From positions 1 through 13,443 of the forward strand of contig RXOD01005554.1 of the NCBI GenBank assembly GCA_005223375.1: 13,443 nucleotides of DNA. The letters are read 5' to 3'. Of the stretch, positions 1 to 8,484 are shown piece by piece. The notes under the pieces were generated by a model. That model did not search any database. It saw nothing but the letters and a program-made list of their open reading frames with translations, and was not told where the DNA came from. Made by a program: the position numbers and the translations under genes. This DNA comes from Amoebophrya sp. AT5.2 (taxonomy: Eukaryota > Sar > Dinophyceae > Syndiniales > Amoebophryaceae). The first letter of the stretch is position 1. Each line of letters starts with the position of its first letter.

Positions 1-497
1 CAGGAGGTGATCTACCAGTCAGCACGTAACTAACTCTATCGCATTCATCGCAGCTCTAGCTCTACTATGTATCGGTAAGAGAACGGATCTTTCTTCAAAC
101 GCAGGCGCATGATCGCTTTCTCACGAGTAGCATTTCACGCAGTGCGAACTTGATCAACATCATCGTGCAGCTCGAGCTGATGCACTGACTTGCACACACA
201 CGGAAAATCTGCCTATGATCTCGTTTGCACGAAGCAGGGACTGATATGCAAGAACGACCTGTTTGACGTTGATCTCACCAGTCCTGGGAGTGCTTACTGC
301 CGATTCTTCGTAACAGTGGCGGACTCATTCTTGTGGTCGTGGTCATCGGATACGGATTCATTGTCGTCGCTATCGGCACACGCACAAAAAACATACTGAT
401 ACTGTCTTAAATGTATCAGAGTCGAGTTCACCTGTCAAAGGGGGTGCGCTTGGCACTTTTCACCAGTTCCAAGCTCATCCCCTAAGACAGATGTTTT
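1..497. other. Intergenic or 3' flank, no gene recognised
   Basis: No ATG-initiated reading frame of convincing composition is visible on either strand. The longest open stretch, on the plus strand from 190, starts at TTG and looks random. On the minus strand this is the region just downstream of the methyltransferase stop codon, so its right-hand part is probably that gene's 3' UTR. The only structure I see is the hairpin at 396-419. Distal exons of a gene lying to the left cannot be excluded. Confidence 0.5.
396..419 (-). repeat. Short hairpin downstream of methyltransferase stop
   Basis: CTGATAC (396-402) and GTATCAG (413-419) are a perfect 7-bp inverted repeat around a 10-nt loop. It lies 78 nt after the stop codon of the methyltransferase gene on the transcribed strand. 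A 7-bp stem can arise by chance, so a role in 3' UTR structure is only a possibility. Confidence 0.4.
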
Positions 498-2057
498 TCA
501 TCGCTTCCGTCGGATTTTTGCCAGGAACAGGCCAGAGGTGCCGCTCTTCTCCGGGTCGAAGCGCGCCATCGAGCGATCTGCGCTTGTGTACACACAAGGC
601 ATAGTACCTTCTACTGCATTTTCTGCTTCACCAAATAGCGCAACGCCTTCCGCTAGTTCCTCGTTTTCCTTCAGAAAGGCCCCCACCACGTCCTCATTCT
701 GCCGCCGCGAAAACGAGCAGGTGCTGTACACCAGGGTCCCGCCCACTTTCAGATTCGCGAAGCCGTTCCGCAGCAGCGCCCCCTGGAGTGCCAAAAGCTC
801 TTCCGTTTTCTTCAGCCACACCATCTTTTCCGCCATGCTGTCCGGGGGCCACCACGAGCTACTAGTTTGAGCGCCGTCACTGTTGTCGCCCCCACAAATT
901 GGGGGTGAGGAAAACTTCTCCACGTGCCGCAACGAGCCGTCGTGCGAACACTCCGCGTCCACGAGGACGAAGTCGAACAGAAGTCGCTCTCGTCGTTCCA
1001 TCCCTTCTACCTCGCCGCCCATTCCATCAATGTCATTTGCTCCTTCCGTCACTGGTTCCACTGCCACTGGTTCCACTGCTTTCCGCTTCGCCTTTTTCCG
1101 CCCCTTTTTCGTGCCCGCGATGTTGGAGGTGAAAGAACGCGGAAAGCGGGCTGTCGGAGCATCCCCCCTTCCGCTTTTTGGACCGCACCTCCAGCTCCGG
1201 CCGTCGGCACACTCGAGGCGGATTGTGAGATTCTTATTTTCATCGTGAAGCTCCTGTTTGAAGTACTTCGCAACCACGCTGTCGCAGGCATTCAGTCTCT
1301 CCCGGCTCACGTCTACACCCACGACCGCAACGGAAGTGCGACTACTCCTACAGTTCTCCGACGTCTTAGTCTCCGTCTTCGCTAGCAGCTCATCCGCCAG
1401 GATGCACAGCTTCGTCCCCGGCGCGCAACAAAGGTCCAGGGCAGTTATTTCGGCATCAGACCCCTTGTTATTAAACATGCATTTTTCAAACCCACTCAGC
1501 AGCGCTCGGACCGCCGCGCCACTGGCCGCGTCGCATCCGTATATGTCTCCGTCTTGGTACAGTTTCGTGCCGCGCAACCGGATGCTCTCTTGACAACCAG
1601 GAACTGTGGACATCACCGCGAAGAAGCCGGGAAGCCACGACACGGGGCTCACGACGGTTGCCGCTCTTGCGTGGTCGGAGTTCTCATTTACTTCGGTTCG
1701 CTCGTCACTAGCGTCGGTGGATCCAGGGCAATCCGCGGGACTACAAGGCTTGAGCGCCAAGTTCCTGTCGTCTTCCACACGGCGTCGCTTCGATGCCTTT
1801 CCGGCTTCGGCGCCTTTGGCTGACGCGACAAGCGCCTTTCGCAGCTCTTCCGCAATCTCTTCGCAACTTCTCCCCTTCCAGTGCCCACTTCGGGGGTTCA
1901 GTCGCACGTAGCGGGGAAGTGAGGAGGTGCTCTTCTGCAGGCTACTGAAGTAGGCGGCGCTGGAAATGCCGTTGTCTTCCAGAAAAGCGGCAAACTCCGC
2001 CGGGTAGACGGCTACCGCACCGCTACCGTCGCTCCCACTACCGTCAGAAGTTGACAT
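498..2057 (-). CDS. RsmB/NOP2/NSUN-family RNA cytosine-5 methyltransferase
   Basis: This intronless ORF of 519 residues runs from ATG at 2057 to TGA at 498. Family signatures occur in order: SLPRYVRLNP (46-55), the N-terminal landmark; GDIYGCDAASGAAVRALL (170-187), before the fold; DLCCAPGTK (208-216), S-adenosylmethionine motif I; VGVDVSRERLNAC (246-258), with Asp249 in the ribose-binding position; DAECS (367-371, Cys370), motif IV; YSTCS (444-448, Cys447), motif VI, whose Cys is the family nucleophile; and a C-terminal SGTSGLFLAKI (505-515). The enzyme should methylate cytosine C5 in rRNA or tRNA. Basic clusters at 88-94 (ASKRRRV) and 317-327 (KKGRKKAKRKA) suggest a nuclear or nucleolar location. 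Residues about 291-357 are a low-complexity insertion. Motif IV reads DAEC where DAPC is usual. The NSUN subgroup, and so the target RNA, cannot be set by eye. Class call sure; substrate unknown. Confidence 0.92.
   Translation of the reverse strand: MSTSDGSGSDGSGAVAVYPAEFAAFLEDNGISSAAYFSSLQKSTSSLPRYVRLNPRSGHWKGRSCEEIAEELRKALVASAKGAEAGKASKRRRVEDDRNLALKPCSPADCPGSTDASDERTEVNENSDHARAATVVSPVSWLPGFFAVMSTVPGCQESIRLRGTKLYQDGDIYGCDAASGAAVRALLSGFEKCMFNNKGSDAEITALDLCCAPGTKLCILADELLAKTETKTSENCRSSRTSVAVVGVDVSRERLNACDSVVAKYFKQELHDENKNLTIRLECADGRSWRCGPKSGRGDAPTARFPRSFTSNIAGTKKGRKKAKRKAVEPVAVEPVTEGANDIDGMGGEVEGMERRERLLFDFVLVDAECSHDGSLRHVEKFSSPPICGGDNSDGAQTSSSWWPPDSMAEKMVWLKKTEELLALQGALLRNGFANLKVGGTLVYSTCSFSRRQNEDVVGAFLKENEELAEGVALFGEAENAVEGTMPCVYTSADRSMARFDPEKSGTSGLFLAKIRRKR
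1050..1079. repeat. 15-bp tandem duplication inside the methyltransferase gene
   Basis: CACTGGTTCCACTGC occurs twice head to tail (1050-1064 and 1065-1079). It encodes the VEPVAVEPV stretch (residues about 328-336) in the low-complexity insertion before motif IV. The length is a multiple of three, so the frame is kept. Confidence 0.9.
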
Positions 2058-2072
2058 TTATTTGTTCCGATA

Positions 2073-2075
2073 CTG
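2073..2075 (-). promoter_or_regulatory. Candidate 3' splice site (CAG) before methyltransferase start
   Basis: CAG on the minus strand ends 15 nt before the ATG at 2057, after an AT-rich stretch containing CTAATAAAC. It could be a spliced-leader trans-splice acceptor or a cis acceptor for an unseen 5' exon. It counts mainly because all five genes here have the same arrangement. Confidence 0.4.
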
Positions 2076-2098
2076 GTTTATTAGGGCAACGCATGCGC

Positions 2099-2116
2099 GT
2101 GTGTATGTGTGTGTGT
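2099..2116. repeat. GT microsatellite
   Basis: An interrupted run of GT dinucleotides (one AT interruption), about 40 nt upstream of the methyltransferase start codon. Confidence 0.85.
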
Positions 2117-2700
2117 CGCCAGTCTCTCACAACCTCATCCTCACATCTTGTCGCTAGAAAGAACTTGTTGATCTAGCACATCGCGGTCCCTGGATGAAGT
2201 ACAAGTAGCAGTCACGATTAGACAGACTTAGATCAAGATGCGGTAGTTCGTTACAGCAGCTACTCTAATCAGCTTGCATACATCAGTCGCAGGAGGAAAC
2301 TACAAGAAGCACGTTTAGAAGATCGATTTGGGATCTTGGCAGTGACGGCAAGGCTGAGGCGGAGAGTGACCGATGAAAAATCCTAGAACAGTTCTAAAGC
2401 ATGAGTCGCGGGCTATTCCGGCGTTGGCCAGAAACCAAATGTTGATACAGTCGTGCGTTGTCCCAGCTTGCGCTGGTTCGGAGGGGAAACTGAAATGATA
2501 CAAGGCATTCGATGCGGGGTTCCTGAATTGAATTCTCACGCAGCTCATCAAGAGAGTGTCTCAAAATGCGAAGTCTCTATACTTTCCTCCTACTTGGCGA
2601 CGCGGAAGACGTGAAGCAGTGGTCAGCATGCCCTGCTTCGCCGACTCCAACCACAGGTCTGTCCCTCTTCCGCCAACGAGAGTCAAGCGAACGTTTCTAT

Positions 2701-2763
2701 TGCGAATAAACCTGAATAAACCTGTATTCTCGATGGATTTGCGAATAAACCTGAATAAACCTG
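2701..2763. repeat. Nested direct repeat built on AATAAACCTG
   Basis: A 24-bp element at 2701-2724 recurs exactly at 2740-2763, separated by a 15-bp spacer (period 39). Each element itself holds two tandem copies of AATAAACCTG, giving four copies in 63 bp. It lies about 170 nt downstream of the ankyrin gene's stop codon, probably in its 3' UTR, where the transcript would read CAGGTTTATT. The plus strand shows AATAAA four times, but no plus-strand gene ends here that I can see. Confidence 0.95.
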
Positions 2764-2844
2764 ATGAATTTGGCTCAGCGTCGCAGCCGGCGGGCCGCGT
2801 GGTCCAATCGCGTGGACCTTCCCGCGGCTCGACCACGTCGACCA

Positions 2845-2866
2845 AGCGCACAAAAAAACGTGCGCT
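2845..2866 (-). repeat. Hairpin downstream of ankyrin gene stop
   Basis: AGCGCAC (2845-2851) and GTGCGCT (2860-2866) form a perfect 7-bp stem with an A-rich 8-nt loop (U-rich in the transcript). It lies 67 nt beyond the stop codon of the ankyrin gene. The stem is GC-rich, so it would be reasonably stable. Function unknown. Confidence 0.5.
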
Positions 2867-2933
2867 GCCAAAAATACACGCTCCTGTATTCTTTGATGAT
2901 GATGTTGATGAAGTGGAACCCAAACCCAAACCC

Positions 2934-5900
2934 CTACTTCGGCCGCAGGTTTTCTGCCGGGTCTAGCAGTTGTGGGTTTCCGTCCCGGATCGCCTTTTCG
3001 ATTTGTTTTTCGTGCTTCACCAGGCCCGTGTGCGGGTCCGGCAGCGCGATGCCCTTCGAGGGGGGCAGGTTCAAATCGTTCAGCAGCCCGTCGTCTGCAC
3101 CCTTCGCCAGCAGCACGCCCGCCAGCTGCATGAAGTTGTAGGCGTAGCAGTAGTGCAGCGCCGTATTGCCCTTGGAGTTCTGTGAGTCCATGTCCACGCC
3201 GGCCCGAATCAGCAGCTTCGCGATCCGCCGGTGGTTGTTCTGGCACGCGATGTGCAGCAGTGAGTTCCTGCGGTCGTCCAGCACCTGTCATTGCGAGAGA
3301 TTCCGAGATACCATCGATTGATCGCATCGCTCGAACCAAAATGAAGTAGAAGATCGAAATCTTGATCTTGTTCATCACCGCCGCAATTTACTATAAAGCC
3401 CACCACCACGACGAGCGAACTACTTATGAGTAAACTAGTATAACCTATTAAATCTGAAGATTTCATTCAAATTCTACATTGATGAGCGCTGCGTCTTGCT
3501 CCAGTAGGCTCTGCAGCGCTTCGTAGCGGTTGTGGCGCACGAAGGAGAAGAGCATCGTGTTGCTGTCTTCGAGGTCGGCGAAGTCTTCTTCGACGTCGTC
3601 CTCCTTGCTCTGCTTCAGGTGGAACTGCTCGCCCAAGACGAGGTTGTCGTCCGGCTCCATCACGATCGGGTTGTACGGTTTCGCGTGCTTCTTGGCGCCC
3701 TCCTCGTCAGGCTTCGTAAGCATTCGCACGTACGCGTCGCCGCGCGCGCGCTCCTCCGTGTACGTGTTCGCGTCCGCAATCTTCGACTTCGCCAGCGCTG
3801 GCGTCGGCCCAGCCACGTCGTCGCCGCGGAGCCTATATTTGGTTTAATTATTTGGCGATGCCGATGCCCCACGAGTGCTCTACAGTCGATCTACAAATGA
3901 GGAATTTGCTGTGGTCGAACTACCGAGGACGATAGGACGATAGACCCAGCGTACCCCAGACGGCAAAACCCGCAGAAAGACGGGAGATGTCCTCGAAGCC
4001 AAAATGCTATCAATCTATACGATCTCGGCAGTTTGTTTCCTTCGACTTTGGCCATGTCGTCGTCGTCGATGAAGTTTGGCTGCGGCGGTTGCTGCATCAT
4101 GGTCATGTGGCTGCCCGCGGGCGTCCGGTATGCGGTGAGGTCCCCCGCCGGCCTGGCGTAGTCCATTCCGGGGTGCCAGCCCTCTCGCGTGGAGTCCACC
4201 CTGCCCGGGCCCCGCGCCGGGTCCTGCGTCAGCGCCGCGCTGATCGACATCTTTTCGGACAGTTTACTCGCGAGCACGTCGAGGAACTTGTCCTTCGTAA
4301 GAATCTGCTCGATGCGCTTCTCGTCCTTGTCCTTGTCAATCATGGCCTGGAGCCGTTTCTGGTGCCGCTGGAGCACCAGCTGGTCCTTGCTCAGCCCAGA
4401 CTGCGGAAGCGCGGGAGCCTTCAGTAGTTAATCATATTCTTTTTTTTCGATCATCTCGGGGGCATAAATCTATTTCACTAACAGATTCTTCACGTCTCTT
4501 CACTGATTTTGCTTTGATGATTGGTAGAAGTAGATCACATCCTCTAGCAAATCAGCCAGCATCTAGATTGTCTTCGCCCACTACGTCCGCAACGAGATCG
4601 CATTCGACGCAATGCAGCTACGCCACCGAAACCCGCCCTAGTAGCACCCACCCATCGACGCGAATTGGCTCCCCCGCGAGTTGCGCAACAAAAAAAACCA
4701 CAAACGAAAACTCAAATTATACCTGCACTCCTGCTCCGCTGTGGTAGCTCGCCTCTAATTCGTCCTCTTCGCCTCCTGCCGCGCTGCCGCTCGACTGTGC
4801 CGGTCCCGTGCCGCTCTCAGGCACCGCTGGAGGCTTGACCTGGCTCGAGGCCTGACTACCGCCTGCCGCGCCGGCTGCTAGGGGTTGTTGTCCTTGCGAG
4901 CCGCTGCCGCCTGCCCTCTCGGCGTCCCGCTGCTGCTCATCTATTTCTTGTCGCGTCGACTCCGACGTAGGCTCGACCTTCTTCTCGGGCGGCAGCCCCT
5001 CCTCGTGGTAGTTGTCGTCGTCGATGATCTTGAAGTCGTCTGTGGAGCGATCGATTCGAATTTGATTTACAGCTATAGCAGCGATAGAAAGAAGTTCGTC
5101 TTTGCATCGGTTCCGGCTAGCTGGAGCTACACTACCGAAACCAAAGATCATCCCGTCACAAAAAATGAAATGAATGTGAGCTTGAATAAATGTAAGAAAG
5201 TAGAACCGTGCTTCTCCTCCGCGGGGCCTGCGATCGGCAGCACAGCTCCGTCTGCGTTTGCTGGTGGGTTCGCGTGATCGTAGTCGATGTCCAGCGCCTG
5301 CAACTGCTGCTCGTGCTGTTGTGACTCCCTGAACTCCCGCTCCTCCCTCTCCATCTCCCGGATCAGGACCTCGTGCCGCTGCTTCACGATCTGCATCGTG
5401 TTCTCTCCAGTCCAGTCCACGGTGGCGATGTTGTTCAAAAAGTCGGGAAACTTGAGCTTCACAGCAGAAGGAGCGAATCGCGCGAACGACCGCACGCAGA
5501 TGATCGATATCATGTCCTGGACGAGCCGCGTCCCGCCCTTCATAGTGACGTACAGACCTGGCGCATTGATTTATGGAATTAAGCATCCGTAGAGTTCGTT
5601 GTGTGGTCCCGAAGATAGCGATCGGAGCAAAGAATCGGATTCGGAAAGCGAAATCTGCAATTGGCACTACTGTCGTCGACTTGCATTTCGTCGAAGTCTT
5701 CTTCCGTTCCTGCGTGTTTTTCGTTGCGCACTCGCTCCATGTACGGCGGCAGAACGTCTCCCTTCATGCTCACGAGCTCCGGCTCCCAGATGCCGCGCGT
5801 CACCAGCTTCTTCCGCTTTATCTTCCGCGTCTTCTTCAGCTGCTTGTCGAAGCCCTGGGGGAGCGGGTCGTCGTACTCCTGCACGAACTCAACGGGGGGC

Positions 5901-7599
5901 CACACCGGGTGATCCAAAAACGGCTGCATCGGGAAGTGGCGCATCGTGTAGTTGTGCGCCGGATGCATGTACTCCAGCGCAATCTTCCGCGGCGGAAACT
6001 GCTGCGGGTCCGCGAGGGGGACCTGGTTTCGTCGTGGAAGTAGAATTAGAATCCATCCGATTCCGATCGCATCAATCGCAAAGATTAAGAATTAGACAAG
6101 TAGCCAGAGCAGCTCGGACCTCAAATTCGGGCATTCCTTTCTCCTGGAAGTGGTGGATGTAGCAGTTTGGTTTTGGGAACGGGTCTCCGATGTTCGGAAT
6201 GTCGGGCCTCCGTGGCAACGGCGCTTCCATCGGCTCGTACTCGGGGATTTCCGCATTCGTGTACTTCCGCGGAATGATCTTGAAGTCCCCCAGCCGCCGC
6301 AACGTCGACGGCCACGGCATCAAGTCCTCCGTGGACCTGCACGGATTCGTTTTCGATAATTCGATTTCGTTCCTGTAGTTTCTCGTTCTGGCTGAGCGGG
6401 ATCTACCTTCATAGTCTGCAAAAGAAGAACCTCCCCCAGCCTTTTCCACTACTAATACGCTCCATCTACAAACGTTCGCATTCGACCGTAACTTAAAAAT
6501 TTGCGCCACAAAAAAGCATCAAGTGAGTACCCTGCTTGCACTGCTCGTTCTTCCAGATCGTCGATCATTTTCTGGGTTTCGATCGGCAGCCCCGTGAGGT
6601 CCGCCATCGGCGTGTAGACCAGCCGCTTTTTCTCCTTTTCCAGGATCGTTACCTTGCACCAGTCCTCCAGCTTTGGTGGCGGCGGGTTGTACGAGAACAG
6701 TGGCCGTGACTGGCAGAACCTGGTGAGTAGCCGCTGCATCCGATCCAGGTGCCGCAGGTCGTCGGGCAGCAGCTCGAAGAGTCGCTCCACCACCTTCCAG
6801 TCGCGCTTCTCCTCGTCCTCGTACACGAGAAACCAGGTGCCGCCCCCCGCCACCGGCGACCGCGGGTCCTCCCGGGCGATCTGGGTGTTCAGCTCGAGCA
6901 GCAGGTTCTTGTTCTGCGCGTACACCTCCTTCACGACCCCCCTCAGCCACGTGGCCGGCAGGTTGTTCCTTCGGAAGTCGGCGAGCTGCCGCGCGTGCTC
7001 CTTCACGTGCAGATACCCCCGGTTCCGCATCTCCACCGTCGACGGAAGGTCGTCGTCCGCAATCGTCACTTCGGTGGCGACCAGCTCCTGATTATATTCG
7101 AGATCGATGAGTAGAGGTGCGACGATTACGTCGATATTACTGTTGATATTCGAGGAAAGCCATTGGATCCATCTATGAGGTGGACTTGAATATTTGTACA
7201 CCGGCCAATATTAATCATGATCCAGGCCTGGAATAAACAACCCGGCAGCGTCACGTGGTTCTTGGAGAACTGACTATCCGATACAAGTACAACAGCTTCA
7301 CACCCTACATCGATCGATGAGTGCATAGCGATTTATACGTCCTTCCCCTCGAGCGCGCCGTGGAGGCACATGTAGCAGAACCTCGCGTGCATCGGGTTGG
7401 TGTGCGTGTGCGGCACCCATTTTATCTTCTTCGGCGTCTCGCCGGCCTCGAAGGCCTGTCTCGCGGTTGACTTCGCGGACTCCGGGGGCGTGTCGGGGGG
7501 CGATATTCTTGGGAGGTTGCTGCCGCCACCGCTGCCGGGCCGAATCGGCTGCAGCCCGCTCGGGCCCAGGCGGGCCGTCGGCTGGTCGTCGGCGTTCAT
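2934..7599 (-). CDS. Nine-exon gene: 1052-residue protein with C-terminal ankyrin repeats
   Basis: Exons on the minus strand are 7599-7339, 7087-6531, 6336-6120, 6022-5671, 5557-5207, 5039-4723, 4418-4021, 3832-3478 and 3284-2934 (TAG). All eight introns are GT-AG. The exons total 3159 nt and stay in frame through introns of all three phases, which strongly supports the model. The ATG at 7599 follows an in-frame upstream stop and directly abuts a CAG. Visible domains: a Cys pair FCYMC (residues 74-78) after HTHTNPMH; a conserved-looking, proline-rich middle part (88-460) with no family I recognise; a charged predicted coiled coil (about 517-552); a Ser/Gly/Ala/Gln-rich linker (about 610-685); a second helical charged stretch (about 696-742); and about three ankyrin repeats (about 907-1015; NSLLHIACQNNHRRIAKLL and NTALHYCYAYNFMQLAGVL). 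Ankyrin repeats bind proteins, so a scaffold or cytoskeletal adaptor is likely. No signal peptide or membrane segment is seen. It could be two genes, but continuous splicing argues against that. Confidence 0.82.
3285..3477 (-). other. Intron 8 of the ankyrin gene (193 nt, phase 0)
   Basis: Donor AAT|GTAGAATTTG, acceptor GCAATGACAG|GTGCTG. Splicing joins ALIN to VLDDRRNSLLHIACQ, giving an uninterrupted ankyrin repeat, while reading through meets TGA after four codons. CAATG occurs at both ends. Confidence 0.85.
3833..4020 (-). other. Intron 7 of the ankyrin gene (188 nt, phase 2)
   Basis: Donor GAGATC|GTATAGATTG, acceptor CAAATATAG|GCTCC. The split codon is TC+G (Ser). TATAG occurs at both ends. 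The intron holds a tandem 8-bp duplication near 3926-3941 and a spliced-leader-like string at 3991-4011. Confidence 0.82.
4419..4722 (-). other. Intron 6 of the ankyrin gene (304 nt, phase 0)
   Basis: Donor GTGCAG|GTATAATTTG, acceptor AACTACTGAAG|GCTCCC. TTAACTACTGA just before the acceptor resembles a branch site. It is the longest intron here, with homopolymer A runs on the transcribed strand. Confidence 0.8.
5040..5206 (-). other. Intron 5 of the ankyrin gene (167 nt, phase 1)
   Basis: Donor CACG|GTTCTACTTT, acceptor CTCCACAG|ACGAC. The split codon is G+AC (Asp), giving EEKHDDFKIIDDDN. The donor's +3 is T, one of the two introns lacking A there. CGAATCGATCGCT lies just before the acceptor. 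Confidence 0.75.
5558..5670 (-). other. Intron 4 of the ankyrin gene (113 nt, phase 1)
   Basis: Donor GACGACA|GTAGTGCC, acceptor ATGCGCCAG|GTCTG. The split codon is A+GT (Ser), giving MQVDDSLYVTMKGG. It shares the 11-mer GCTCCGATCGC (5618-5628) with the intron of the 11206-11851 gene. Confidence 0.75.
6023..6119 (-). other. Intron 3 of the ankyrin gene (97 nt, phase 0)
   Basis: Donor TTTGAG|GTCCGAG, acceptor AAACCAG|GTCCCC. AGGTCC is repeated at both boundaries, so sequence alone cannot fix the junction within those 6 nt; the GT-AG choice gives PEFEVPLADPQQF. It is the only intron here with G at donor +5. Confidence 0.78.
6337..6530 (-). other. Intron 2 of the ankyrin gene (194 nt, phase 2)
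   Basis: Donor AAGCAGG|GTACTCAC, acceptor CCGTGCAG|GTCCACG. The split codon is GG+G (Gly), giving AVQAGSTEDLMPW. GCAGG occurs at both boundaries. Confidence 0.8.
7088..7338 (-). other. Intron 1 of the ankyrin gene (251 nt, phase 0)
   Basis: Donor AAGGAC|GTATAAATCG, acceptor ATATAATCAG|GAGCTG. Joining gives LEGKDELVATEV. TATAA and ACTCATCGAT both occur near each end of the intron as direct repeats. Confidence 0.82.
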
Positions 7600-7602
7600 C
7601 TG
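7600..7602 (-). promoter_or_regulatory. Candidate 3' splice site (CAG) abutting ankyrin gene start
   Basis: CAG directly precedes the ATG at 7599 (CAGATGAAC), and an in-frame TAG lies a few codons further upstream. This fits a trans-splice acceptor giving a leader joined straight to the start codon, or a cis acceptor with an unseen first exon. Confidence 0.45.
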
Positions 7603-7790
7603 ATCCGATGCTCGTCGGATGCGCTAAAGAGTCCCCGATCAGCTGCTCCTACGGAAGAAGCGGAGGTCCCACCAGCAGTAAGACCTGCTTTCCTTGGTAT
7701 CTAGATTGATTCCCAACACGCGACCGAACTGTCGCTAGCGGTCACCTCACCGATTCGGCTCCCGGCGTCGAAAAAGCTGCATGGCTGCAA

Positions 7791-7806
7791 GCGCGAAAAG
7801 TCGCGC
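7791..7806. repeat. GC-rich stem-loop
   Basis: GCGCGA (7791-7796) and TCGCGC (7801-7806) form a perfect 6-bp stem closed by a 4-nt loop. It sits about 190 nt upstream of the ankyrin gene's start codon. Confidence 0.5.
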
Positions 7807-7838
7807 CGCGAGCACTTGACGGATTACAAAAAAGGCAG

Positions 7839-7850
7839 CTCCACGTGGAG
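7839..7850. repeat. 12-bp palindrome CTCCACGTGGAG
   Basis: A perfect palindrome centred on CACGTG, the core bound by basic helix-loop-helix or bZIP factors in many eukaryotes. It lies 240 nt upstream of the ankyrin gene. Whether this organism uses such a site is unknown. Confidence 0.45.
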
Positions 7851-8484
7851 TTAGACGGACCCGCCTGCTTGCGCTTTCCACGCCACTCGAAAGACCATCG
7901 TGCGAAAAAACAGGCACTTTCAACACTGAGATTTTTGCGTCTGTCGATTGAGATATGCGCCCCGGTAGGGCCTCTCTAGGAAGCGATATGGATATTCAAA
8001 AAAATAGCTGGCATACAGTTGCCACCAGTCACGCGTTGGGACACTTAGCTATCCTGCACTACTCCGGATGCAGCTGCACGGACGCATAGGCAGAGGCTTT
8101 TCAGGATTCACTTTTTGGCGGGTATATGTTTTTCACCACGCACGAACGATTCTCTCGTCACACGTCACGACGAAATTTCTTTCGATTCCCTCCGCTCCTG
8201 CTCCTTTCAACTTGTCGAATTATGGCTCTCTCGTGCGCTCACACTCACACTCTCCCTTCCACCTGTTCTCGCGAAGCAAAGTAACTTGCGCGAACGCGAT
8301 GATCGAATTAGATCGTATCTTTCTACTCAGTATCGCAAAAAACGACATCAGCTTCCATGCAAAATATAAGCTGGTCGCCACGGATTGACAATGATTGGGA
8401 TGATCATGATTGGTTGACTTGCTTCTAGTGAAGCGCATGTTTATCGCGGTTTCTTGATTGCGCGTGAATCTATCAAACCCCAGC

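Larger units (their letters stand above)
2058..2933. other. Intergenic region between methyltransferase and ankyrin genes
   Basis: These 876 nt hold the 3' UTR of the ankyrin gene on the right and the upstream region of the methyltransferase on the left. A GT-rich microsatellite lies at 2099-2116, a repeat cluster at 2701-2763, a hairpin at 2845-2866 and a C-rich (minus strand G-rich) tract at 2919-2934. A minus-strand ATG frame of 77 codons (2548 to 2315) and a plus-strand one of 47 codons (from 2564) are present, but neither resembles a known protein. Confidence 0.6.
7600..8484. other. Intergenic region with short palindromes
   Basis: These 885 nt lie between the ankyrin gene's start and the stop of the 688-codon ORF. 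The ATG-initiated frame on the plus strand at 8068-8388 (106 codons) has no recognisable domain and lies opposite the one-way gene order. A stem-loop at 7791-7806 and a 12-bp palindrome at 7839-7850 are the only sharp structures. A terminal exon of the 688-codon gene may end near 8250 if the GTACGC donor at its 3' end is used. Confidence 0.55.

Noticed and set aside
538..1911. Several plus-strand open frames of 77 to 153 codons opposite the methyltransferase
   Set aside because: They are shadows of a GC-rich gene with clear family motifs on the minus strand, and they overlap each other in all three frames.
2315..2548. Minus-strand ATG frame of 77 codons
   Set aside because: No motif, hydrophobic signal or splice partner supports it, and it lies in the 3' flank of the ankyrin gene. 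It could still be a short gene, but nothing positive shows it.
8068..8388. Plus-strand ATG frame of 106 codons
   Set aside because: Composition looks random, it has no recognisable domain, and all secure genes run the other way.
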